From the NCBI RefSeq assembly GCF_000829515.1, contig NZ_JXRR01000011.1, forward strand, positions 37,338-101,337: DNA of 64,000 nucleotides, written 5' to 3'. A program made the position numbers and the translations under genes. Below, piece by piece: positions 43,464 to 51,766 of the stretch. The DNA is from Jeotgalibacillus campisalis. GTDB lineage: Bacteria; Bacillota; Bacilli; Bacillales; Jeotgalibacillaceae. The notes beneath the pieces were generated by a model. The model had not been told where the DNA came from, did not search any database, and saw only the letters and a program-made list of their open reading frames with translations. Position 1 is the first letter of the stretch. Every line of letters begins with the position of its first letter.

Positions 43464-43640
43464 AGGTGTCCCTGCCAATCTGTATAAGTAGTTTAGTTTA
43501 TCCAGCGTAACCTGTCTGACCAAAGAAAAAAAGAAGAAGGTCTAAAAAATATTCATTTATAATCATAGCATACAGAAAAAGGGCGGGAACTGTTCATAGA
43601 ATAATGATGAATAATTTTTAAAGAACAGGAAAGTTACATC

Positions 43641-43683
43641 GAAAAAGAATGCTCTCATGAACAAATACCTATTCATGAAAGCA
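43641..43683 (-). terminator. Terminator of the VOC protein gene
   Basis: TGCTCTCATGAA and TTCATGAAAGCA pair with one mismatch. The AAAAAG run to the left is a U run on the minus transcript. Confidence 0.6.
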
Positions 43684-43778
43684 CTCTATACTTGGAGGAT
43701 TATCATTTTTCTTTTATATTCCCTAAACAATTGAATGCTTGGGTTCACTTCGGCTCACCACCTGCAGTTATTATAATC

Positions 43779-44150
43779 TCACCAATGTACTTGAAGTTTA
43801 TTACCAGTTGGATCATAAAAGTGGAAGAAGGTATGACCATTATCTTCTTTTATATCCTCGACTATAACTTGATTATTAATTAAGTGTTGATGAAATTCAG
43901 ATAATTCTGGACTTGTAAAGCCAATGCTAAATTCTTTTTTATTATCAATGGTAAAATGTGCAAATGTTTCATCTTCGGTAGAAACTAAGATAAGTAAGAA
44001 AGGTCCTTCATTAACTTTTAAAACTGCAAATTCCTCAGTAATGTTTAGTAACTGTAGCCCTAATACATCTCTATACCAGTGTGCAGACAGTTCTAAATCT
44101 TTTACAGGAATTCTAATATAATGTACTTGTTCAATAAATGATTTATTCAT
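43779..44150 (-). CDS. VOC-superfamily (glyoxalase/bleomycin-resistance-like) protein
   Basis: 123 residues, one VOC unit of two beta-alpha-beta3 modules: VHYIRIPVKDLELSAHWYRDVLGLQL at the N-terminus (written here in overlapping parts: VHYIRIPVKDLE, SAHWYRDVLGL) and HTFFHFYDPTGNKLQVHW at the C-terminus. The metal-type positions (first His in VHYIR, and a Gln near the C-terminal strand) are only partly kept. Members include lactoylglutathione lyase, dioxygenases and antibiotic-binding proteins; no specific role can be assigned. GGAGAG precedes ATG 44150. Confidence 0.78.
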   Translation of the reverse strand: MNKSFIEQVHYIRIPVKDLELSAHWYRDVLGLQLLNITEEFAVLKVNEGPFLLILVSTEDETFAHFTIDNKKEFSIGFTSPELSEFHQHLINNQVIVEDIKEDNGHTFFHFYDPTGNKLQVHW

Positions 44151-44293
44151 AGCATTCTCTCCTTTATTTTATCCGGTATATTAAATAATTCCCTTTCTAT
44201 CTCCTTTTTCCTTCCAATTATTGAATTAATCTGCACGTTAATTTAAGTAAAAACTTTCACAATATCATTGATCAATTCTAACTTAAACAAACG

Positions 44294-44331
44294 ATTAAAG
44301 ACCCCTCTAGATAATCATGTCTAAAGGGGTC
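44294..44331 (-). terminator. Probable terminator of the M20 peptidase / metNIQ operon
   Basis: GACCCCTCTAGA and TCTAAAGGGGTC pair with one mismatch, about 85 bp past the peptidase stop. The U tract on the minus strand is short. Confidence 0.5.
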
Positions 44332-44414
44332 AAATGATACAAATTTTTATATAAAGCCCAACTTTATGTAAAGCCGCACCATACACCCGTAAGGTTCCAG
44401 ACGCTTCTACCAGA

Positions 44415-45611
44415 CTATTCCCGTATTTCCTTAAATTCCTGCTGAATTTGCTTAAGCATTTCAGGGTTTGTATAAAGAGTCATAGCGGTTAACGCAAGTG
44501 ACTTTGCACCGATGATCAAGCCCAAGTCGCCTTTCTTTGATTTCGCTGCTTCTCTAAAAGCATCTGTATGAAGAACTAGCTCCTTGGGACCAATTTGTAT
44601 ATAAGGATGAATGGTTGGCACGACATGACTTATATTGCCTGCATCAGTCGAACCGATTCCATTGCGTCCATCCCCGCTAAACTCACCGCCGAGAGAGTTG
44701 AACGCTTCTTCAAAAACATCATCAAAGAGAGGGGTAGGGATTAAGTTATCCACTTCATTTTGAAAAGCAATGACATTAAGTGAAGCACCGGTTGCAAGTG
44801 CGGCACCTTCAGCGATAGCACGTACTTTCTCTGTCACCTCGTTTAAAACAGTGCGGCTCGCTGCACGGATATAAAAGCGTGCTTTCGCATACTCAGGAAC
44901 AATATTCGGCGCATCTCCTCCGTGAGTAATGATCCCATGAATCCGTACATCGTCTTGTACATGCTGACGAAGGGCATTGATGCCATTGAACAGCTGAAGT
45001 ACGCCATCAAGCGCATTGATGCCGTCCTGTGGGGAGGAAGCGGCATGAGCAGGCTTACCAATAAACTCAAAATCCAGTGGATCAACTGCCAAAGAAGTCG
45101 TCGTACGGCCTGACTGATAAGAAGGATGGATCATCATGGCTGCGTCAATGTCCTCTAAGTAGCCGTGTTTAACAAAACTTCCTTTTGCACTCCCGTTAGG
45201 TCCGCCTTCTTCTGCAGGTGTGCCGAGAACCACCACTTTCCCGCCGATTTCATCAAGCACGCTCGCTACGCTGTTGGCAGCTGCGATGCTTGCCGTGCCG
45301 ATAATATTATGACCACAGGCGTGGCCGATGCCGGGAAGAGCATCGTATTCAGCTAAAAATGCAATAGTCGGTCCTGGTTTATTGCTCGATTTCACAGCAT
45401 AAAAGGAGGTCTCATGACCTGCAACTCCTTTTTCGACCTTGAAGCCTTCAGAAATCAAGTGGCTGGTCAGCAGATCCTGTGCATAAAACTCTTTATTGCC
45501 TATTTCAGGGCGTTCATGAATCGAGTGGCTTGTTTGAATATACCCTGATCGACGGGACTCAATATGATGCGTGATGACATCTTTAACAGATGTGGCTGAA
45601 ACGGAACTCAT
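44415..45611 (-). CDS. M20 family metallopeptidase / amidohydrolase
   Basis: 398 residues of the M20D group. Zinc and catalytic motifs are LAEYDALPGIGHACGHN (near 95-111), GTPAEEGGPNGSAKG (near 138, catalytic Glu pair) and MIHPSYQSGRTT, with a dimerisation lid domain in the middle. Relatives cleave N-acyl amino acids or aminobenzoyl-glutamate. It is the last gene behind the SAM-riboswitch-controlled methionine importer, 17 bp after metQ, so it probably releases methionine or a precursor from an acylated or peptide form (inference). AAAGGAG precedes ATG 45611. Confidence 0.87.
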   Translation of the reverse strand: MSSVSATSVKDVITHHIESRRSGYIQTSHSIHERPEIGNKEFYAQDLLTSHLISEGFKVEKGVAGHETSFYAVKSSNKPGPTIAFLAEYDALPGIGHACGHNIIGTASIAAANSVASVLDEIGGKVVVLGTPAEEGGPNGSAKGSFVKHGYLEDIDAAMMIHPSYQSGRTTTSLAVDPLDFEFIGKPAHAASSPQDGINALDGVLQLFNGINALRQHVQDDVRIHGIITHGGDAPNIVPEYAKARFYIRAASRTVLNEVTEKVRAIAEGAALATGASLNVIAFQNEVDNLIPTPLFDDVFEEAFNSLGGEFSGDGRNGIGSTDAGNISHVVPTIHPYIQIGPKELVLHTDAFREAAKSKKGDLGLIIGAKSLALTAMTLYTNPEMLKQIQQEFKEIRE

Positions 45612-45628
45612 TTAAAAAACTCCTTTGC

Positions 45629-46447
45629 TTAATAGTCTGTCAGATCTTCGACTGGAATGAATGTAGGAATCATTCCTCCGTCATATTCCTCTTCAATAAA
45701 CTGCGCTACATCATCCTCTTGATAAAGTTCGCCAATTCGCTGTAAATCTTCGCGGTCTGTGTCTTCTGTTTGCGCTGCAATAATATTGATATACGGTGTT
45801 GCAGTGTCGCTTTCACGGAAAATAGAATCATCCACCGGGCTGTACCCTGCGTCCACTGCAATTCCATTATTGATAATCGCTGCATCTACATCCGGCAGAG
45901 AACGTGGTGCCTGACCTGCTACAACAGGAAGAATTTCAATGTTCTTAGGATTACTTGTAATGTCCTGCTCTGTTCCTGTGAGACCTGCTTCCTCGCTCAG
46001 TTCAATTAATTCTGCTTCTTCAAGCAGCAACAGTGCTCTGCCAAGATTCGTAGCTTCGTTTGGAACTGCTATTGTTGCGCCATCCGGAAGCTCTTCAATA
46101 CTTTCTACTTTTTCCGAGTACAAAGCCATTGGTGCAATAACGGTCGAAGCGATCGGTGCTAAATCAAGCTCTCTTTCTTCTATAAAATCATCAAAGTAGG
46201 AGATGGTTTGAAAGGCGTTTAAGTCAAGCTCTCCTTCTGAAAGGGCGATATTTGGCTGTACATAATCTGAAAAGGTGACAATCTCAATTTCAATATCCTC
46301 TTCTGCAGCTTTCTCAGAAACAAAATCCCAAATGCGCGTATCCGAACCGCTGATTCCGATTTTTATAGGTTCGTTTTCATCATCCCCACAAGCTGCAAGC
46401 GTAACGGTAAGTAGTGAAATAAGTGAAAGAATAGTCCATTTTTTCAT
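45629..46447 (-). CDS. metQ: Methionine ABC transporter, substrate-binding lipoprotein
   Basis: About 272 residues of the NlpA/MetQ lipoprotein family. Lipobox TLAAC ends the signal peptide. Family landmarks are IKIGISGSDTRIWDF, ELDLNAFQTISYFDDF and PNEATNLGRALLLL, then DAAIINNGIAVDAGY. It binds D- or L-methionine outside the membrane. The inner ATG 46447 is 8 bases after AGGAGG, while ATG 46453 is too close. It follows metI by 12 bp. Confidence 0.92.
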   Translation of the reverse strand: MKKWTILSLISLLTVTLAACGDDENEPIKIGISGSDTRIWDFVSEKAAEEDIEIEIVTFSDYVQPNIALSEGELDLNAFQTISYFDDFIEERELDLAPIASTVIAPMALYSEKVESIEELPDGATIAVPNEATNLGRALLLLEEAELIELSEEAGLTGTEQDITSNPKNIEILPVVAGQAPRSLPDVDAAIINNGIAVDAGYSPVDDSIFRESDTATPYINIIAAQTEDTDREDLQRIGELYQEDDVAQFIEEEYDGGMIPTFIPVEDLTDY

Positions 46448-46465
46448 TTTCATTTCCTCCTAAAA

Positions 46466-47116
46466 TTAACTTCTTCGTATTCTTTTTGACATCAGATTGC
46501 CAGTTGTCTGCAAGCCTTGAACCATAACAATTAAAATGCCGAGAGTGATATACATGGTCGTCGTATCAAATCGCTGATAGCCGTATGTGATGGCCAGATC
46601 ACCGAGTCCGCCGCCACCGACAGCACCCGCCATAGCTGAAGCACCGACCAGACCGACTGTTGCAATAGTGAGCGCAAGTACGAGAGAGCTGAGGGCTTCA
46701 GGGATCAAAAATCGAAAGATAATTTGATGCGGTGCTGCGCCCATTGCTTCAGCTGCTTCAATAACACCTTTATCCACTTCTAAAAGAGAATTTTCTATTA
46801 GTCTGGCAATATAAGGTCCCGCATAAAACACCAAAGGGACGATAGTGGCTGCTGTTCCAATCGATGTCCCGACGATAAAACGCGTCACGGGTACGATGGC
46901 GACGAGTAAGATAATAAACGGTACCGATCGAAAGATATTCACTACGCCATTTAGCACGTTAAATAAAGATGCATGTTCCCAAAGATGTCCTTTCCGGGTA
47001 ATGACAAGCAAAATGCCTAAAGGCAAGCCAATTAAAGCGGAAAACAAGAGGGAGAATCCGACCATCCAAAGTGTCTCCCATAGTGCTTCGATAATTTGAC
47101 TAGAATCAACCAGCAT
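46466..47116 (-). CDS. metI: Methionine ABC transporter permease
   Basis: 216 residues, five membrane segments. ETLWMVGFSLLFSALIGLPLG is at the N-terminus (parts: WMVGFSLLFS, LIGLPLGILL), and the ATPase-docking loop EAAEAMGAAPHQIIFRFLIPEAL lies near 135 (parts: EAAEAMGAAP, FLIPEAL). Its start overlaps the metN stop by 11 bp. It pairs with MetN to move methionine into the cell. Confidence 0.92.
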   Translation of the reverse strand: MLVDSSQIIEALWETLWMVGFSLLFSALIGLPLGILLVITRKGHLWEHASLFNVLNGVVNIFRSVPFIILLVAIVPVTRFIVGTSIGTAATIVPLVFYAGPYIARLIENSLLEVDKGVIEAAEAMGAAPHQIIFRFLIPEALSSLVLALTIATVGLVGASAMAGAVGGGGLGDLAITYGYQRFDTTTMYITLGILIVMVQGLQTTGNLMSKRIRRS

Positions 47117-48134
47117 CCTGGATCACATCCTTTACTGTTATGTGCTGCTGCTGAATGGAGAGGAGCGCACGTTGAATGTCAGCTCGTTCACCAATAAACT
47201 CAACAATAAGATTGCCATATGGAATTCCTTGCAGTTCTGTGATATTTCCATAGAGTACATTTAAATCCAGGGTGAACTCTCTTGATACTCTTGAAAGAAG
47301 AGGGTAGCCGGTTGTGCTTCCAGTGAACTGAAGTCTATAAATATGGTTATTCTCTTTTTGATTGATTTCCTTTAAAATGCTTTCCGGCAGCCCGTCATTC
47401 ATAATAGAGCGCACAAATTTTTGAGTAGTCCTGTGCTGCGGATTTGTGAAGACGTCAAAAACTGTTCCCTGTTCAATAATAGAACCGCTCTCAAGTACAG
47501 CGACTTTATCGCAGATTTCGCGGATCACACCCATTTCATGCGTAATCATTAAGATGGTAATCTTATATGCTTTATTTATTTTTCTCAGCAGTTCAAGAAT
47601 CGATTGGGTCGTTTCCGGGTCAAGAGCGGACGTTGCTTCATCACATAACAGAACGGAAGGATTGGTGGCGAGCGCCCGGGCAATGCCGACTCGCTGCTTC
47701 TGTCCTCCCGATAACTGATCGGGATATTGATCCGCCTTATCACCGAGCCCGACAAAATCAAGAAGGTCTGCTACACGGCTCTTAACTTTTTGTTTATTTT
47801 CACCTAACAAAAGAAGGGGCATCGCTACATTGTGATAAACCGTTTTTGAATTCAACAAGTTAAAATGCTGAAAAATCATCCCAATATCTTTCCGCGTTTC
47901 ACGCACTTCTTTTTTTGAAAGTGCGGTAATGTCTTTGTCGTGGATTTTAATTGTCCCTTCTGTCGGCCTTTCTAAAAGATTGACACAGCGGATCAACGAG
48001 CTTTTTCCTGCACCGCTGAAGCCGATGACGCCGTAGATTTCGCCTGTTTCGATGGTAAAATCAATCCCGGAAAGCGCCTGCACTGCGTCTTTGCCGCTGC
48101 CATATGTCTTACTTACCGATGAAAATTGAATCAT
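47106..48134 (-). CDS. metN: Methionine ABC transporter ATPase
   Basis: 342 residues. Walker A GFSGAGKSSLIR (near 38-49), Q-loop MIFQHFNLL, signature LSGGQKQRVGIARALA, Walker B VLLCDEATSALDP, and a C-terminal NIL/ACT-type domain (about 265-342) that senses intracellular methionine and inhibits transport in relatives. First gene of metN-metI-metQ-M20 peptidase, 100 bp downstream of a SAM-I riboswitch terminator. Confidence 0.94.
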   Translation of the reverse strand: MIQFSSVSKTYGSGKDAVQALSGIDFTIETGEIYGVIGFSGAGKSSLIRCVNLLERPTEGTIKIHDKDITALSKKEVRETRKDIGMIFQHFNLLNSKTVYHNVAMPLLLLGENKQKVKSRVADLLDFVGLGDKADQYPDQLSGGQKQRVGIARALATNPSVLLCDEATSALDPETTQSILELLRKINKAYKITILMITHEMGVIREICDKVAVLESGSIIEQGTVFDVFTNPQHRTTQKFVRSIMNDGLPESILKEINQKENNHIYRLQFTGSTTGYPLLSRVSREFTLDLNVLYGNITELQGIPYGNLIVEFIGERADIQRALLSIQQQHITVKDVIQDAG

Positions 48135-48240
48135 ACGCCTTCCTCCTTTTTATTTTAACTAATCTGATTTGATTAGTCGGTTTAGAGTACGGAAGAAGCC
48201 TGGTTACCAGAAACAGTTCCAATAAAAAAGCCTCTTCCTG

Positions 48241-48382
48241 AAAAAAACAAGAAGAGGCCGCATACGCTAACACCTCTTCTCATCTCTCAGACTGCTGTCT
48301 GCTGGAGTTGGCACGGTGCTAAAATAGTCCGCTGCCGAGGTATCAAAGGGCCAGTCCCTCCACCTCTCGTGATAAGAAGAAA
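48241..48382 (-). ncRNA. SAM-I (S-box) riboswitch with terminator, controlling metNIQ
   Basis: Read on the minus strand, the aptamer begins TTCTTATCACGAGAGGTGGA, continues with GGGACTGGCCC and GATACCTCGGCAGC, then CCGTGCCAACTCC, and closes with GAGAGATGAGAAGAGG, the classic S-box order. The last arm also pairs with GGCCTCTTC downstream to form the terminator (GAAGAGGCC at 48250-48258 on the plus strand) followed by a U run. SAM binding therefore ends transcription before metN. Confidence 0.95.
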
Positions 48383-48502
48383 TTGTTCTATTTAATTGAT
48401 GTCCCTTACTTTACTATGGCATATTTACTCTGTCAAACGATTCTTTAAAGTTGAATAATTCAGAAAACTTCCTGTGTTTTCATATCATTGATTGTAAGCG
48501 TA

Positions 48503-48531
48503 TTGGTTTACATACCGCCATAGGGTATATT
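48503..48531 (+). promoter_or_regulatory. csoR-copZ promoter with CsoR operator
   Basis: TTGGTT (48503-48508) and TATATT (48526-48531) are 17 bp apart. The palindrome ATACCGCCATAGGGTAT (48512-48528) fills the spacer and touches the -10, the typical site for a CsoR repressor released by Cu(I). Confidence 0.75.
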
Positions 48532-48574
48532 ATACTCGAAGACAGATGAAGAAGACAGGTGGGGGGTGAGGAGC

Positions 48575-48916
48575 ATGGAAGGTCTGACAAACCAAGAACC
48601 GATTTTAGAAAAAAGTCATTGTGCAGCAGAGGATCATCGCAAAAGCCACCACTCTGAAGAAATGAAACATAATTTAACATCCCGTTTAAATCGTATCGAA
48701 GGACAAATCAGGGGAATAAAGGGTATGATTGAAAAAGATACCTATTGCGACGATGTGATCACCCAGATCGCTGCTACTCAATCCGCCTTAAATAGTGTAT
48801 CGAATCTATTGCTTGAAGGTCATATGAAAAGCTGTATTGTAGACAGAATTCAAGAAGGCGATCTCGAAGTGGTAGATGAACTGCTCGCAACGATGAAACG
48901 CCTAATGAAAAAGTAG
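48575..48916 (+). CDS. csoR: Copper-sensing repressor CsoR
   Basis: About 113 residues. A His-rich N-terminal tail (HRKSHHSEEMKHN) precedes the all-helical CsoR core LTSRLNRIEGQIRGIKGMIE. Copper ligands are present: Cys in TYCDDV, then His and Cys in LEGHMKSC (His-x3-Cys). This is the Cu(I) pattern, not the two-cysteine CstR pattern. ATG 48575 is preceded by GGGGTG at 6 bases. It heads an operon with copZ and has a matching operator in its own promoter, so it is autoregulated. Confidence 0.92.
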   Translation: MEGLTNQEPILEKSHCAAEDHRKSHHSEEMKHNLTSRLNRIEGQIRGIKGMIEKDTYCDDVITQIAATQSALNSVSNLLLEGHMKSCIVDRIQEGDLEVVDELLATMKRLMKK

Positions 48917-48930
48917 GAGGATGATTTCAA

Positions 48931-49140
48931 ATGGTAGAAGCAGTAACGTTGAATGTTGAAGGCATGTCCTGTCAGCACTGTGTAGAAGCAATTGAAGGCA
49001 ATGTCCGTGATCTTGGCGGCGTAAATGAAGTGAAAGTCAACTTGCAACAGGGCACTGTGGATGTTGATTTTCAGGCTGCTTTTGTCACATTAAGTGAAAT
49101 CCGAGCTAAAATTGAAGAACAGGGCTATAAAATTAAATAA
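48931..49140 (+). CDS. copZ: Copper chaperone CopZ
   Basis: 69 residues, one heavy-metal-associated domain with the Cu(I) motif GMSCQHCVEAIEG near residues 10-22. It delivers Cu(I) to CopA and CsoR in the cytoplasm. AGGAGGAT precedes ATG 48931, 14 bp after csoR. A terminator follows, separating it from copA. Confidence 0.94.
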   Translation: MVEAVTLNVEGMSCQHCVEAIEGNVRDLGGVNEVKVNLQQGTVDVDFQAAFVTLSEIRAKIEEQGYKIK

Positions 49141-49148
49141 TCAAATTG

Positions 49149-49182
49149 AAGTGTGCAGATTTTCCGCACACTTTCTTTTTCT
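49149..49182 (+). terminator. Terminator between copZ and copA
   Basis: AAGTGTGC pairs with GCACACTT around a 9-base loop, followed by a T-rich tract. copA is thus mostly expressed from its own promoter. Confidence 0.75.
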
Positions 49183-49189
49183 TCGCTAT

Positions 49190-49206
49190 ATACCCTATAT
49201 AGGTAT
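49190..49206 (+). promoter_or_regulatory. Second CsoR operator, upstream of copA
   Basis: ATACCCTATATAGGTAT is a 17-bp near-perfect palindrome with ATACC/GGTAT half sites like the csoR operator. It lies 49 bp before the copA start. Confidence 0.75.
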
Positions 49207-49255
49207 GTGGCATTATAGTTTTCAACAAAGGTTACTGACAGAAAGGAGTGAGAGA

Positions 49256-51667
49256 ATGACACAAATTAAAAGTAACTTGCATATCACGGGTATGACGTGT
49301 GCTGCGTGTTCCAATCGGGTGGAAAAAGGATTAATGAAGCTAGAGGGAGTTGATCAGGCTTCTGTAAATCTGACGCTTGAACAGGCGACAATCTTCTATA
49401 ATGAAGATGAACTATCGTTAAAAGACATTGAAAAAAAGGTAGAAGATCTTGGATATGGAGTTGTGGCAAAAAAAGCTGAACTTGAATTAACAGGGATGAC
49501 GTGCGCCGCGTGTTCTTCTAGGGTAGAAAGAGGTCTGCAGAAAGTGAATGGGGTTCAGTCTGCAACAGTCAATCTTGCGCTTGAACAGGGGACCATTCAC
49601 TACACGGACGGCGCAGTTACAGTGGAAGAATTAATCGAACAGGTAGAGAAATTGGGATATGGCGCGAGACAAAAGCAGAGCGGTGACAAACAGAAAAAAG
49701 ATCATCGTCTCGTTGAAATTCAAAAACAGCAGCGCAGATTTATCTTGTCCCTCATTCTTTCCCTGCCGCTTTTATGGACCATGGCAGGGCATTTCAGCTT
49801 TACACAGTGGATGTATGTTCCAGAAATACTGATGAATCCATGGGTTCAAATGGCCCTTGCGACTCCGGTTCAGTTTTATATAGGAAAAGCCTTTTATACC
49901 GGAGCGTACAAAGCACTTAAAAACGGCAGCGCGAATATGGATGTTCTCGTCGCACTGGGAACATCTGCTGCTTACTTTTACAGTGTATATCTTGCCATTC
50001 AGTCCATTGGAATGCCAGGCCATACCATGGGTCTGTACTTTGAAACCAGTGCGGTCCTTATCACGTTAATTGTACTCGGAAAGCTGTTTGAAGCAAAAGC
50101 AAAAGGAAGATCTTCAGAAGCGATTAAAAAACTGATGGGTCTGCAGGCGAAGACGGCTGTGATCATGAAAGGTGAAAATGAAATAGAAGTGCCGATCGAA
50201 GAAGTAAAAATCGAAGACATCGTCGTGGTTCGACCGGGAGAAAAAATACCGGTAGATGGGATCATCACAGAAGGCAGCTCTGCTATCGATGAATCGATGA
50301 TTACAGGCGAAAGTATTCCCGCAGATAAAGCAGCTGGAGATGCAGTCATCGGCTCGACCATCAATAAGCAGGGGTTTATCAAGCTTCGGGCCTCCAAAGT
50401 GGGGAAAGAAACGGCACTTTCACAAATCATACAAGTAGTGGAGCAGGCTCAAGGATCAAAAGCACCTATTCAGCGGCAAGCAGACAAAATTTCTGGTATT
50501 TTTGTCCCTATCGTTGTCGGGATTGCTTTGGTAACATTTGCAGTCTGGCTTTTATTTGTGTCCCCTGGTGAAGTGGCCTCCGCACTTGAAGCAACCATAG
50601 CCGTTTTAGTAATCGCTTGTCCGTGTGCATTAGGTCTTGCAACACCAACTTCTATTATGGCAGGATCCGGCCGCTCTGCTGAGTATGGAATTTTATTTAA
50701 AGGCGGAGCACATCTTGAAACCACACAATCTGTGGACACGGTCGTGCTGGATAAAACAGGAACGATCACAAAGGGTGAGCCTGTTGTCACAGAAGTAAAA
50801 CCGTTTGGTGCATTTTCAGAGCATCAACTAATGTATTTTGCAGCATCTGCGGAAAGAGGGTCCGAGCATCCACTCGCCAAATCAGTCGTTAAAGGTGCTG
50901 AGGAAAAAGAGATTAAGACTTCTTCCGTGCTCGATTTTAAATCCGTCACAGGATTTGGCATCAAGGCCATTGTAGATGGAAAAGAAGTGATGGTCGGCAC
51001 GCGCAGTCTGATGAGGCAGTCTCATATTCAATACGAACAGCTTGAAGACGATATCCTGGCTCTTGAACATGCAGGAAAAACAGTAATGCTTACGGCTGTG
51101 GATCAGCAGTTAGCCGGCTTGATCGCAGTAGCAGACACAATTAAAGAAACATCAAAAGAGGCAATTACAAGGCTGCACCAGGCAGGGATTGACGTAATGA
51201 TGATCACAGGCGATAACGAACGCACAGCACAATCCATTGCAAAACAAGCGGGCATTACTCAAGTTATTGCGGAAGTACTGCCGGAGGGAAAGGCTGATGA
51301 AATAAGAAAGCTTCAAAAGCAGGGAAAAGTCGTGGCAATGGTAGGAGATGGCATAAATGATGCGCCGGCGCTGGCGGTTGCTGACATCGGCATGGCAATC
51401 GGCACCGGGACAGATGTAGCGATGGAGGCTGCTGATATTACTTTAATGCATGGCGACCTGAATCGTATTGCAGATGCCATTTTTATGAGCCGAAAAACGA
51501 TGAAGAATATTAAACAAAACCTGTTTTGGGCATTTGGCTACAACACACTTGGTATTCCAATTGCAGCAGCAGGCCTTCTAGCGCCATGGGTGGCAGGAGC
51601 TGCGATGGCCTTCAGCTCGGTCTCCGTTGTCTTAAATGCCTTAAGACTGCAGCGCATCAAACTGTAA
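49256..51667 (+). CDS. copA: Copper-exporting P1B-type ATPase
   Basis: About 803 residues. Two N-terminal metal-binding domains (GMTCAACSNR near 12-21 and GMTCAACSSR near 81), eight membrane segments, the actuator TGES, the membrane metal site ACPCALGLATPTS (CPC near 455), the phosphorylated aspartate in DKTGTITKG (near 499), the HP motif SEHPLAKS, and GDGINDAPALA. This is the Cu(I) exporter layout of Bacillus CopA. The ATG at 49256 is preceded by GAAAGGAGTGAG; the frame continuing upstream would cross the operator and terminator. Confidence 0.95.
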   Translation: MTQIKSNLHITGMTCAACSNRVEKGLMKLEGVDQASVNLTLEQATIFYNEDELSLKDIEKKVEDLGYGVVAKKAELELTGMTCAACSSRVERGLQKVNGVQSATVNLALEQGTIHYTDGAVTVEELIEQVEKLGYGARQKQSGDKQKKDHRLVEIQKQQRRFILSLILSLPLLWTMAGHFSFTQWMYVPEILMNPWVQMALATPVQFYIGKAFYTGAYKALKNGSANMDVLVALGTSAAYFYSVYLAIQSIGMPGHTMGLYFETSAVLITLIVLGKLFEAKAKGRSSEAIKKLMGLQAKTAVIMKGENEIEVPIEEVKIEDIVVVRPGEKIPVDGIITEGSSAIDESMITGESIPADKAAGDAVIGSTINKQGFIKLRASKVGKETALSQIIQVVEQAQGSKAPIQRQADKISGIFVPIVVGIALVTFAVWLLFVSPGEVASALEATIAVLVIACPCALGLATPTSIMAGSGRSAEYGILFKGGAHLETTQSVDTVVLDKTGTITKGEPVVTEVKPFGAFSEHQLMYFAASAERGSEHPLAKSVVKGAEEKEIKTSSVLDFKSVTGFGIKAIVDGKEVMVGTRSLMRQSHIQYEQLEDDILALEHAGKTVMLTAVDQQLAGLIAVADTIKETSKEAITRLHQAGIDVMMITGDNERTAQSIAKQAGITQVIAEVLPEGKADEIRKLQKQGKVVAMVGDGINDAPALAVADIGMAIGTGTDVAMEAADITLMHGDLNRIADAIFMSRKTMKNIKQNLFWAFGYNTLGIPIAAAGLLAPWVAGAAMAFSSVSVVLNALRLQRIKL

Positions 51668-51696
51668 CCAAGGACCAATTAAATCTAAATGAATAA

Positions 51697-51759
51697 GCCC
51701 CGGACATACTAAACGGCCACTCTTAGACGTGGACTGTTTAGTATGTTCGGGGCATTTTT
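51697..51759 (+). terminator. Terminator of copA
   Basis: GCCCCGGACATACTAAAC pairs with GTTTAGTATGTTCGGGGC (one G-U) with a smaller inner stem, followed by ATTTTTG. The convergent helD gene ends 8 bp later. Confidence 0.85.
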
Positions 51760-51766
51760 GTGCGGA

